Part shown: positions 46,219 to 54,847 of the stretch, piece after piece
Layout of the letters: each line of letters begins with the position of its first letter
Position numbering within the stretch: the first letter of the stretch is position 1
Assembly: GCF_004114975.1 (NCBI RefSeq)
Contig: NZ_CP030051.1
Span: 4,898,001 to 4,962,000 of the forward strand
Direction: 5' to 3'
Length of the DNA stretch: 64,000 nt
DNA from: Bradyrhizobium guangdongense
GTDB taxonomy: Bacteria; Pseudomonadota; Alphaproteobacteria; Rhizobiales; Xanthobacteraceae
Notes under the pieces: generated by a model
Database searches by the model: none
What the model was told of the DNA's origin: nothing
The model's input: only the letters and a program-made list of their open reading frames with translations
Position numbers and translations under genes: made by a program

Positions 46219-48642
46219 TCAGAACTTGGCCGTGGTGGTCAGATAGAAGGCCCGCCCCGGCGCGACCGCAACGAACGGCACGGCGCTACGATAGAGCGTG
46301 TCGTAGTAGAGCTTGTTGGTGAGGTTCTGCGCGTAGAACTTCATGGTCCAGTTCTTGTCGATCTTCTTTTCGACGAACGCATCGAAGCGCCAGTAGCTCG
46401 GCAGCTCGTTGCCGGTGTTGGCCGCGAACGTGCCGCCGTAGACCTTGGAGCGGTACACCGCCTGCCCACCGACTTCCCAATCGCCGTCGAACTTGTACTT
46501 GGTCAACATGCTGAATGACTGGTGGACGACGTTGGCAAGCTGCAGACCGATATTGGAGGCGACGCCGCTCTGTGTGACCTTTGACTGCATCAGCACCAGG
46601 CCGCCGAAGATGCTCCAACGATCGGTGATCTTGCCCTCCGCCTCGATATCGATTCCCTGGATTCTGTAGGCCGCGCCCGAAGTCAGCACGTTGTTTACCG
46701 TCTCGCGCGCGTTGTCCTTGGTAGTCTGGAACAGCGCACCGCTGACCAGGAGGTGGCGATCCGCCAGCTCCCATTTGGTACCGAGTTCAACCGCCTTGTT
46801 GCGCTCCGGTCCGAGCAGGACCGCCGTGTTGGCGGGTACGCCGCCGTAATCGGTGCCGGTCGCGTCGAGCTCCGAGCCAAACGGATTGGCCGAGGTAGCA
46901 TAGGCCGCGTAGAGGCTGCCGATCGAGATCGGCTTGTAGACCAGCCCGACATTGTAGTTGACCAGATCCGAATTCATTTTCAGATACGCGGAGTTGGTCG
47001 ACGAGCTCATGTTGTAGCCGTCGTAACGGACGCCACCGTTCAGGATGATGGTGTCCTGCCAGTTCGCGGTGTCCATGACGTAGACGCTGCTGGTGTTGAC
47101 GCCATAGCGGGTCGGATTGCCCGTCAGTGACGGCGTGCCGAAGCCACCAAGATAGGTATACTGGGGCGAGTAGAGATTGACGCCAGAGACCGCTCCACTG
47201 CTCGTGAAGGGCGAGCCGGCCAGCTCCGAAGTCAGGCCGGAGTAGCGGTCGATCGAAACGTTCTCGTTGGTGTACTCGACGCCGAACACCGCGGTGTGCT
47301 TGACCCCGCCCGTGTCCAGCTTGAACGTGGCCTCGTTCTGGTTGGCCCACACGTCCACGGTCTGGTAGCGGCTCTGCGCGCTCGCGGTCGTAGTCCAGAG
47401 CAGCGGATTGAGGCTGGTCGTTACCGGGTTCTGCGGCAGCGTACCGATATAGTTGAGGAGCGAATGCTCACCACGCACCTTGCTGCTCAACGTGATGGCC
47501 TCGTTGACCTTGTATTCCGCCGTGGCCGTGCCGAAATCCTGCCGCGCGGTCTGGAAATCGCGGTTGAGGAAGCCGTACCAGGTTCCACGCGGAATGCCGG
47601 CCGACGTCACCGGCACATTGCCCTGCTTGTAATAGGGCACGCCAAAATCCGGCAGGCCGCTGAGATCGGTGTGGACGTAGTTGGTCGTGATCTTGATGTC
47701 GTTGGTCGGGGTATACTTGGTCGACAGGAACGTGCCCCAGCGATCGTCGGTGACGTAGTTGCGGCCGGCGACATTGGCGTCCTGAAACAGGCCGCCGGTG
47801 CGCACCGAGAACGTGGGATCGATGACCTGGTTGACGTCGAGCGTCACGCGCTTGGTCCTGTCGGTGCCGAACTCGGTGTCCATTCGCTTGAAGTTGACGT
47901 CGCCGGCCTGCTTGGTGACGATGTTGATGGCGCCCCCGGCGGTGCCGCGTCCGGCATAGGATGATGCCGGCCCGCGCAGGATCTCGATCTGCTCTGTGAA
48001 GAAATTCTCACGTATCGACACGGCGGGATCGCGGATGCCGTCGATGAAGACGTCGTTGCGCGCATCGAAGCCGCGAATGAAGAAGCGGTCGCCGAAGGCG
48101 TTGCCGCCCTCGCCCGATCCCAGCGTCACGCCGGCGGTCGAGCGCCCGATCTCCTTCAGCGTCGTCGCGTTCTTGTCCTCGAGCACTTCCTTGCTGAGCA
48201 CCGTGATCGTCTTCGGCGTGTTCAGCATCGGTTCGGGAAACTTGCCGGAGGCCTGGACGTGATCGACTTTGTAGGGCGCGGCCGGATCGGCATAGGGATT
48301 GCGGTCGACCGCGCCGGCCGGAGCCGGCGCGGCGGCGGCCTGCTGCTGCGCCTGCTGGCGCTGCGCAACGCGGCGAAGCGCGTTGCGTGCGCGGACCTGC
48401 TCCGGTGTCGGCTTCGAGGCAGATGGACGCGGGCGCTCGACCGGCGCATCGATATTCACCGGTGGCAGGGCCGACTGCTGCGCCTGCGCACCGCTCGACA
48501 GCGACGCCACCGCGATCAGGCCGGCAACGGCTGATACCGTCTTTCCGGAATTGCCGTCGAACTTGTCGTCAAATGAATTCCTTGCCGCGATCGTACGCAA
48601 CGACCGCGGAGCCACCGCCAGCCCCATTCCGACACTCCCCAT
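46219..48642 (-). CDS. TonB-dependent siderophore receptor (Fiu-like), copy 2
   Basis: About 807 residues, closely related to copy 1 along the whole length: AVAPRSLRTIAAR lead, signal VAGLIAVASLSSGAQAQ, plug motifs NTPKTITVLSKEVLEDKNATTL and RFFIRGFDARNDVFIDGIRD, and barrel end RAFYLTTTAKF. Outer-membrane uptake of an iron-siderophore, probably catecholate type, powered by the TonB/ExbBD encoded downstream. Possible starts are 48666, 48642 and 48627; 48642 aligns with copy 1. Barrel loops differ more than the plug, so ligands probably differ. Confidence 0.93.
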   Translation of the reverse strand: MGSVGMGLAVAPRSLRTIAARNSFDDKFDGNSGKTVSAVAGLIAVASLSSGAQAQQSALPPVNIDAPVERPRPSASKPTPEQVRARNALRRVAQRQQAQQQAAAAPAPAGAVDRNPYADPAAPYKVDHVQASGKFPEPMLNTPKTITVLSKEVLEDKNATTLKEIGRSTAGVTLGSGEGGNAFGDRFFIRGFDARNDVFIDGIRDPAVSIRENFFTEQIEILRGPASSYAGRGTAGGAINIVTKQAGDVNFKRMDTEFGTDRTKRVTLDVNQVIDPTFSVRTGGLFQDANVAGRNYVTDDRWGTFLSTKYTPTNDIKITTNYVHTDLSGLPDFGVPYYKQGNVPVTSAGIPRGTWYGFLNRDFQTARQDFGTATAEYKVNEAITLSSKVRGEHSLLNYIGTLPQNPVTTSLNPLLWTTTASAQSRYQTVDVWANQNEATFKLDTGGVKHTAVFGVEYTNENVSIDRYSGLTSELAGSPFTSSGAVSGVNLYSPQYTYLGGFGTPSLTGNPTRYGVNTSSVYVMDTANWQDTIILNGGVRYDGYNMSSSTNSAYLKMNSDLVNYNVGLVYKPISIGSLYAAYATSANPFGSELDATGTDYGGVPANTAVLLGPERNKAVELGTKWELADRHLLVSGALFQTTKDNARETVNNVLTSGAAYRIQGIDIEAEGKITDRWSIFGGLVLMQSKVTQSGVASNIGLQLANVVHQSFSMLTKYKFDGDWEVGGQAVYRSKVYGGTFAANTGNELPSYWRFDAFVEKKIDKNWTMKFYAQNLTNKLYYDTLYRSAVPFVAVAPGRAFYLTTTAKF

Positions 48643-48750
48643 TCCAAATTCGCCGATGCGCAACATGCGCGACGAACGATGAGGCGGTGCTATCGAGCGT
48701 GAAAAATCCGGTCAATGCGAGGAGGCCCGCAAGCTCGCTTGAATCCATCT

Positions 48751-48784
48751 AGATCAAATCGATTCTAAGATTTCGAATCTGAAA
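48751..48784. promoter_or_regulatory. conserved block upstream of receptor 2
   Basis: Begins AGATCAAATCGATTCTAAG and continues with TTCGAATCTGAAA. It matches the block before receptor 1 except for about four bases and a two-base indel, at 109 versus 107 bases from the assumed start. It contains one TTCTAA half-site and the inverted repeat AGATT/AATCT. A shared iron-responsive operator or promoter is likely. Confidence 0.5.
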
Positions 48785-48859
48785 TTGCCGAAATGCTCCG
48801 CGACACATTGATGCAGTCAGACACAACAGCGCTTGCGCTCGCGCGTCATCTCGGACAGC

Positions 48860-49099
48860 TCAATCGCTGCTCGGCGGCTTCATCAGCGAGAACAATTCAT
48901 CGACGGTGCGCTGCGCGGTCGCGCGCACGCGATCGGTGTTGTCCATACCGGCGATGTTGACGCCGCCAACGACGGCTTTGATCTCGTCGCGAAAGTCGGT
49001 GAGGAAGCGCAAGGGATCGCGTTGCTCATTGGCGACGCGCGCGATCAATCCCGTGATCAGAATCTGACACGCGATCAGCTTGCCGTTCAACTCGTCCAT
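48860..49099 (-). CDS. small protein of unknown function
   Basis: 79 residues, mostly helical (MDELNGKLIACQILITGLIARV ... DPLRFLTDFRDEIKAVV ... RATAQRTVDELFSLMK), no membrane segment or known motif. The start at 49099 has CAGGAGTG at the right distance. It lies upstream of receptor 2 on the same strand, with ~217 bases and the iron-type block between, so it is probably expressed separately. Confidence 0.65.
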   Translation of the reverse strand: MDELNGKLIACQILITGLIARVANEQRDPLRFLTDFRDEIKAVVGGVNIAGMDNTDRVRATAQRTVDELFSLMKPPSSD

Positions 49100-49389
49100 T
49101 CTGCACTCCTGATGTGGCGGCGCTGATATGGAGGAGGCTGATTTTGTTGACAACCGAAACGCCGCCCGGGCGGTTTAGAACCGTTCTGGCGACGGTGAAT
49201 CTGCCCACTTCGGGTGCCGAGCCGCTCGTTCGCGCGCGGCCTCACCCACGTCGCCCGCGAGCGTTGCCCATCTTTTGCACGCTCCTCGCTCAGACCAGCA
49301 AAATGCAGTACTGCACACCGCCGCGTCACCCGCATGCCTACGGGGTGCAAAGCTTTCCAATTGTTTAGGATTCTCAACGGATAGTGCTG

Positions 49390-49416
49390 TTTACACTGGA
49401 ACTTGGCGTGTATTAT
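49390..49416 (+). promoter_or_regulatory. candidate sigma-70-type promoter of the RND operon
   Basis: TTTACA (49390-49395) and TATTAT (49411-49416), each one base off consensus, with a 15-base spacer (short). They lie 73 bases before the membrane-fusion gene. The rest of the 390-base gap (49100-49488) shows no gene or repeat that I can support. Confidence 0.4.
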
Positions 49417-49488
49417 ACAAGCCATGCTGGAACCCTTTGGTAGCCCCACAATTCGTTGTTTTGGGCATACAAGCCGATACGCTCGCAT

Positions 49489-50664
49489 ATGAAAAAGTCA
49501 CGGCCGGTCCTCTGGATTGTCATCATCGCAGCCGTGGCCGGTGGCGGCTATTACGGCTGGCAGCGATTCCAGGCGTTCGAGGCCGCAAAAGCTCAAGCCG
49601 CACAGAAGGGTGCACCGCGCGTTGCCGCGGTGCCCGTCAGCATCTCGCCGGTCCAGAAGGCGGATTTTCCGGTCTACCTGACCGGCCTCGGCACGGTGCA
49701 GGGCTTCAACACCGTACAAGTCCGAACCCGGGTGGACGGCCAGATCGACAAGATTGCCTTCACCGAAGGCCAAATGGTCAAGCAGGGCGATCTCCTGGTC
49801 GAGATCGATCCGCGGCCGTTCCAGGCCGCGCTTGATCAAGCCAAGGCGAAGAAGGCGCAGGACGAGGCCAATCTCGCCAACGCCAATCTCGATCTTCAGC
49901 GCTACACCAAGCTTGGTGAATTCGCGACGCGTCAGCAGACCGACACGCAGCGCTCCACCGTTGCCCAGCTCACCGCGCAAATCGCCGCCGACGAAGCCGC
50001 GATCGCCAACGCCCAGACCCAGCTGGACTACACCCAAGTCAAATCGCCGATCACGGGTGTCGCCGGCCTGCGTCAGGTCGACATCGGCAACATCGTCAAT
50101 GCGTCGAACCAAACCGGTATCGTCACGATTGCGCAGGTCGAGCCGATCACGGTGATCTTCACCGCGCCCGAGGATCAGTTGCCTTATATCAGCGAGGGTC
50201 AGAAGTCGGGCGAGCTCAAGGTGATCGCGTTCACCACCGACGGCAAGAAGACGCTGGCCGAAGGCAAGCTCGCCGTCATCAACAATCAGGTCGATACGAC
50301 CAGCGGAACGATCCGGCTCAAGGCGGTGTTCGATAACCGGGAGCATACGCTTTGGCCCGGACAATCGGTGTCGACGCGCCTTCTGGTCCGGACGTTGAGG
50401 GACGCGACTATCGTTCCCGACGATGCGGTCCAGCATTCGACCGACGGCCTCTACGCTTATACCGTCAGTCAGGACAACAAGGCTGAGGTTCGGAAGATCA
50501 AGGTCAGCTACTCCATCGACGGCCGTTCGGTTGTCGACGAAGGATTGAGCCCCGGCCAGCAAGTCATCACCGGCGGCCAGTACAAGGTACAGCCCGGCAG
50601 TCTCGTTTCAACGACCGTCGCGAGTTCGGATCCGGCCCAGAAGAACAAGGTTCAGCAGGAATGA
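49489..50664 (+). CDS. RND efflux membrane-fusion protein, MdtA type
   Basis: 391 residues. The N-terminal helix (RPVLWIVIIAAVAGGGYYGW) anchors it, followed by barrel/lipoyl halves (VRTRVDGQIDKIAFTEGQMVKQGDLLVEIDPRPF, split over 78-111), a coiled-coil hairpin, and VKSPITGVAGLRQVDIGNIV. It links the inner-membrane pump to an outer-membrane channel. The start at 49489 (MKKSRP) lies next to the first helix. It overlaps the permease gene by ATGA. Confidence 0.94.
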   Translation: MKKSRPVLWIVIIAAVAGGGYYGWQRFQAFEAAKAQAAQKGAPRVAAVPVSISPVQKADFPVYLTGLGTVQGFNTVQVRTRVDGQIDKIAFTEGQMVKQGDLLVEIDPRPFQAALDQAKAKKAQDEANLANANLDLQRYTKLGEFATRQQTDTQRSTVAQLTAQIAADEAAIANAQTQLDYTQVKSPITGVAGLRQVDIGNIVNASNQTGIVTIAQVEPITVIFTAPEDQLPYISEGQKSGELKVIAFTTDGKKTLAEGKLAVINNQVDTTSGTIRLKAVFDNREHTLWPGQSVSTRLLVRTLRDATIVPDDAVQHSTDGLYAYTVSQDNKAEVRKIKVSYSIDGRSVVDEGLSPGQQVITGGQYKVQPGSLVSTTVASSDPAQKNKVQQE

Positions 50665-53600
50665 CCGAAGGCGGGATTTCGGCACCTTTCATCCGTTATC
50701 CCATCGGCACATCGCTGCTGATGGCCGGCATTCTGTTTGTCGGCCTGGTCGCCTATCCCCTGCTGCCGGTCGCGCCGCTGCCGCAGGTGGACTTCCCGAC
50801 CATCCAAGTCACGGCCAATCTGCCCGGCGGCAGCCCGGAGACCATGGCTTCGTCGGTGGCGCAGCCGCTGGAGCGGCAATTTGCGCAGATCCCCGGCATC
50901 GCGCAGATGACCTCGACGAGCTATCTCGGCACCGCGTCGGTCACCATCCAGTTCGACCTCAACCGCAGCATCGACGGCGCAGCGAACGACGTGCAGGGCG
51001 CGATCAACGCCGCCAGCGGCCAGTTGCCGAAAAACCTGCCCTCGCCGCCGACCTATCGCAAGGTCAATCCGGCGGACTCTCCGATCCTGCTTCTATCCGC
51101 CACCTCAGACACGCTGCCGCTGACCAGCGTCAGCGACGCGGTCGACGCGCAGCTTGCCCAGCAGATCAGTCAGATCTCCGGCGTCGCACAGGTCATCATT
51201 GGCGGTCAGCAGAAGCCGGCCATCCGCGTCCAGATCGATCCGGCCAAGCTCGTCGCCAAGGGCTTGTCACTGGAGGACGTGCGGAGCCAGATCGGGATCA
51301 CGACGGTCGATAGCCCCAAGGGCAACATCGACGGCGAGAAGCGCGCTTATACGATCTACGCCAACGACCAGCTCACGCAGTCAAAGGACTGGAACGACGT
51401 CATCATCGCCTATCGCAACGGCGGTCCGCTGCGCATCCGCGACGTCGGCCAGGCCGTCACAGGCCCCGAGGACGCCAAACAGGCGGCCTGGGCGAATGGC
51501 AAACGCGGCGTCTTCCTGGTGGTGTTCAAGCAACCCGGCGCGAACGTCATCGAAACCGTCGACAAGATCAAGGCGACCCTGCCCCGCCTCGTGGCGGCGA
51601 TCCCGCCGGCGATCAAGATCGAGCTGATGAGCGACCGAACCCAGACCATTCGGGCCGCGGTCGAGGACGTCCAGTTCACGCTGCTCCTGACCATCTTCCT
51701 GGTGGTCATGGTCATCTTCATCTTCCTGCGCAGCTTCTGGGCGACGGTCATTCCGACGATCACGGTGCCCCTGGCGCTGCTCGGCGCCTGCTCGCTGATG
51801 TGGGTGTTCGGCTACACCCTGGATAACCTCTCCCTGATGGCGCTGACGATCGCGGTCGGCTTCGTGGTCGACGACGCCATCGTCATGCTCGAGAACATCT
51901 CCCGCTACGTCGAGGAAGGTGAAGCGCCGATGGCCGCCGCCTTCAGAGGCGCCAAGGAAATCGGTTTCACCATCGTTTCGATCAGTATCTCGCTGGTCGC
52001 CGTGCTGATCCCGCTGCTGCTGATGGGCGGCATCATCGGCCGTCTGTTCCGCGAGTTCGCCGTCGTGCTGGCGATGACCATCTTCGTCTCGATGATCGTC
52101 TCGCTGACGCTGACTCCGATGATGGCGTCGCGATTCCTGCGCGCCCACGGAGAGGTCCAGCACGGCCGCTTCTATCAGTGGAGCGAGCGCGCCTTTGACG
52201 CGATGCTGCGCGGCTATGAGCACATCCTCGACATCGCCCTGAGCTGGAAGCGCACGACGCTCCTCATCTTCTTCGCGACCCTTGCGCTGTCGGTCTACCT
52301 CTTCGTCTTGATCCCCAAAGGCTTCTTCCCGCAGCAGGACAACGGCCTGATCACTGCGACCTCGGAAGCTTCGCAGGACATTTCCTTCGCGGCCATGAAG
52401 GAACGGCAGGAGGCGCTGGCCAAGATCATACAGGCAGATCCCGCCGTTGCGAGCGTCGCCATGGCCATCGGCGGCAGCGGAAGGGCCGGCAACAACGGCA
52501 ATCTGTTCATCACGTTGAAGCCCCGCAATGACCGCGACGCTTCGGCGCAGCAGGTCATTGGACGCCTCCGTCCTCAACTCGAGAAGGTGCCCGGCGCCCG
52601 GCTTTACATGCAGGCGGCCCAGGACGTCCGGCTCGGCGGCCGGCCCACCCGCACGCAGTTCGAATTCACGCTGCAGGATGCCGATCTCTCCGAGCTCAAT
52701 GAATGGGCGCCGAAGATTCTCGCCAAGATGCAGACGCTGCCGGAGCTGCGTGACGTCGCGACCGACCAGCAGACCCAGGGCACTACGGTCCAGCTCAAGA
52801 TCAACCGCGACACCGCCTCGCGCTACGGCATCCAGCCGCAGCTGATCGACGACACGCTCTACGATGCCTTCGGCCAGCGGCAGGTGACGCAGTATTTTAC
52901 TCAGCTCAACACCTACAAGGTGATCCTGGAAATCCTGCCGGAGATGCAAGGCAACCTGGATTCGCTGAACAAGCTCTATCTGAAATCGCCGCTGACCGGC
53001 GATCAGGTGCCGCTATCGACGTTTGCGACCTGGACCACCGATCCGGTCCGTCCGCTCTCGATCAGCCACCAGGGCCAGTTTCCGGCGATCACGATCAGCT
53101 TCAACCTTGCCCCGGACATCGCGCTCGGCCAAGCGACGCAGGCGGTGCAGAAGGCGATGGCTGATCTCGGCGCGCCGGCGACGCTGAACTCGAGCTTCCA
53201 GGGCACCGCGCAGGCGTTCCAGCAATCGCTCGGCACCGTGCCGCTCCTGATTCTCGCCGCGCTGGTCGTGGTGTATCTGATCCTCGGCATCCTCTACGAG
53301 AGCTACATCCATCCGATCACGATTCTGTCGACCTTGCCCTCGGCCGGCGTCGGCGCGCTCGCGATCCTGATGGCGGCCGGTTTCGATTTCAGCCTGATCG
53401 CGTTGATCGGCATCATCCTCTTGATCGGCATCGTGAAGAAGAACGGCATCATGATGGTCGACTTCGCCATCGCGGCCGAGCGCGACGAGCACAAGACGCC
53501 GGAGGAATCGATCCGTCAGGCTGCGCTGCTCCGCTTCCGCCCGATCATGATGACGACGATGGCGGCATTGCTCGGCGGCGTGCCACTGATGCTGGGCCAC

Positions 53601-53801
53601 GGCACCGGCGCCGAGATCCGCCAGCCGCTGGGCTACGCCATGGTCGGCGGCCTGATCGTCAGCCAGGCGCTCACGCTGTTCACCACGCCGGTGGTCTATC
53701 TCTATCTCGACAAGTTCTCGAACCTGTTCAAAGGCAGCTCGACCGAGAACGAAGGGCACGACACAGCCGGGCACCGCACCGTCAAGGAGGCCGCCGAGTA
53801 A
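50661..53801 (+). CDS. RND efflux permease, MdtB/MdtC type
   Basis: 1046 residues, the full twelve-helix RND protein. The start FIRYPIGTSLLMAGILFVGLVAYPLLPVAPLPQVDFPTIQ (split over 8-45) and two large periplasmic loops are typical. VGFVVDDAIVMLENI supplies the proton-relay Asp pair in TM4, and GIVKKNGIMMVDFAIA the TM10 Lys. It matches the MdtBC/MuxBC class. That class normally uses two permeases; only one is here and no outer-membrane factor is encoded in the window. Confidence 0.95.
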   Translation: MTEGGISAPFIRYPIGTSLLMAGILFVGLVAYPLLPVAPLPQVDFPTIQVTANLPGGSPETMASSVAQPLERQFAQIPGIAQMTSTSYLGTASVTIQFDLNRSIDGAANDVQGAINAASGQLPKNLPSPPTYRKVNPADSPILLLSATSDTLPLTSVSDAVDAQLAQQISQISGVAQVIIGGQQKPAIRVQIDPAKLVAKGLSLEDVRSQIGITTVDSPKGNIDGEKRAYTIYANDQLTQSKDWNDVIIAYRNGGPLRIRDVGQAVTGPEDAKQAAWANGKRGVFLVVFKQPGANVIETVDKIKATLPRLVAAIPPAIKIELMSDRTQTIRAAVEDVQFTLLLTIFLVVMVIFIFLRSFWATVIPTITVPLALLGACSLMWVFGYTLDNLSLMALTIAVGFVVDDAIVMLENISRYVEEGEAPMAAAFRGAKEIGFTIVSISISLVAVLIPLLLMGGIIGRLFREFAVVLAMTIFVSMIVSLTLTPMMASRFLRAHGEVQHGRFYQWSERAFDAMLRGYEHILDIALSWKRTTLLIFFATLALSVYLFVLIPKGFFPQQDNGLITATSEASQDISFAAMKERQEALAKIIQADPAVASVAMAIGGSGRAGNNGNLFITLKPRNDRDASAQQVIGRLRPQLEKVPGARLYMQAAQDVRLGGRPTRTQFEFTLQDADLSELNEWAPKILAKMQTLPELRDVATDQQTQGTTVQLKINRDTASRYGIQPQLIDDTLYDAFGQRQVTQYFTQLNTYKVILEILPEMQGNLDSLNKLYLKSPLTGDQVPLSTFATWTTDPVRPLSISHQGQFPAITISFNLAPDIALGQATQAVQKAMADLGAPATLNSSFQGTAQAFQQSLGTVPLLILAALVVVYLILGILYESYIHPITILSTLPSAGVGALAILMAAGFDFSLIALIGIILLIGIVKKNGIMMVDFAIAAERDEHKTPEESIRQAALLRFRPIMMTTMAALLGGVPLMLGHGTGAEIRQPLGYAMVGGLIVSQALTLFTTPVVYLYLDKFSNLFKGSSTENEGHDTAGHRTVKEAAE

Positions 53802-53805
53802 GCTT

Positions 53806-53826
53806 GCGTCGCCGCTTCCGCGACGC
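53806..53826 (+). terminator. hairpin after RND permease
   Basis: Seven-base stem GCGTCGC / GCGACGC with a seven-base loop, five bases after the permease stop. No T-run, so weak support. Confidence 0.35.
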
Positions 53827-53864
53827 TACAGCGAGATTTCGGTTCACGCCAACGCGGTTTCGCC

Positions 53865-54431
53865 ATGCCCATGCAATCCAGACTTGTCGCTCTTGCCGCC
53901 GCCGCTGTCCTGATGTCGACGGGTGCCGCCTCTGCCCAGCAGGGCGCCAAGAAAAATGCGACTCCTTCGGCCACGCAGCCCACGCCCGCACCGACCCAGC
54001 CACAAGCCGAGGGTGCTCCCGGGCAATCCGGCTGGATCGTCCGCTGCACCAGCGTCAGCCGCGACGCACCGCTCGAATGCGCGATGGAGCAGAACGCGGT
54101 GCTGACCAAAACCGGTCAGACCGTCGTCCTGATCAACATCCGCATCGCGCCCGACACCCGCACGCCGATCGCATTGCTGCAGCTGCCGCTCGGCCTCAAC
54201 CTGCCGGTCGGCGCAAAGCTCCAGGTCGATGAGGGCAAGACGGTCGATCTCCAGATCCAGACCTGCGAGAACCGCGGCTGCTACGCCTCGACATCGCTCG
54301 CGCCGGACCTGCTTGCTGCCTTGCGCTCGGGCAAGCAGTTGAAGGTCTCGTTCCAGAATATGGCGAAGGAGACGATCGCGATCCCGATGCCGCTCGGCGA
54401 TTTCGCGGCAGCTTACGACAAGATCAAGTAG
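53865..54431 (+). CDS. invasion-associated locus B (IalB)-family periplasmic protein
   Basis: 188 residues. Signal peptide (ARLVALAAAAVLMSTGAASA-like, cleavage near residue 25), a Pro/Gln/Thr-rich linker, then the IalB domain: WIVRCTSVSRDAPLECAMEQ, GLNLPVGAKLQVDEGK, and CENRGCYAS with paired Cys likely forming disulfides. Periplasmic role unknown outside Bartonella, where the family was named for invasion. Start 53865 or 53871. It lies 63 bases after the RND permease. Confidence 0.88.
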   Translation: MPMQSRLVALAAAAVLMSTGAASAQQGAKKNATPSATQPTPAPTQPQAEGAPGQSGWIVRCTSVSRDAPLECAMEQNAVLTKTGQTVVLINIRIAPDTRTPIALLQLPLGLNLPVGAKLQVDEGKTVDLQIQTCENRGCYASTSLAPDLLAALRSGKQLKVSFQNMAKETIAIPMPLGDFAAAYDKIK

Positions 54432-54525
54432 CTCCGCAGACGCCGAAGGCTTGCACGAGCGGGTTTCCGAGCCGCGCGCGTCGGTCTATTCTGCAGCCGG
54501 CGGGACCAGACATCGGCGGTGAAGC

Positions 54526-54834
54526 ATGACACGCGAGAAGTCAGGTCTGGATCGGCTCGGCCTCCTGGTCATCCTATTTGGGATGATGAGCGCCGCCGCG
54601 AGCGCGCAGACCCAGTTGCAGCCACCGACTGCACCTGTCGCCGAGCCCACGGTCCATGACGCGAGGGTACCTCGCAATGACCAGACCGACGGCAACTTTA
54701 CGCGGACGCCCTCTGCCGGCCCGCCCTCGCCCATGCCGGACGTGAAACGCATTCGCACGACGGACGAACGCATCACGGATGACACCGCTCCTCCCGCGGT
54801 CGCGCCACTGCAGCCGCCTTCACCTAAGCCGTAG
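54526..54834 (+). CDS. small Pro-rich exported protein of unknown function
   Basis: 102 residues. A signal peptide (LGLLVILFGMMSAAASAQ, cleavage near residue 28) is followed by a Pro/Thr/Asp-rich, low-structure tail ending PLQPPSPKP. No family recognised. GGTGAAG lies before the ATG. It is convergent with the sulfatase gene, 13 bases apart. A shared GAGGGTACCTCGCAATGAC-like stretch inside (near 54662-54680) recalls the intergenic repeats and may show repeat insertion into the coding region. Confidence 0.6.
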   Translation: MTREKSGLDRLGLLVILFGMMSAAASAQTQLQPPTAPVAEPTVHDARVPRNDQTDGNFTRTPSAGPPSPMPDVKRIRTTDERITDDTAPPAVAPLQPPSPKP

Positions 54835-54847
54835 GTGCGCCACACGC

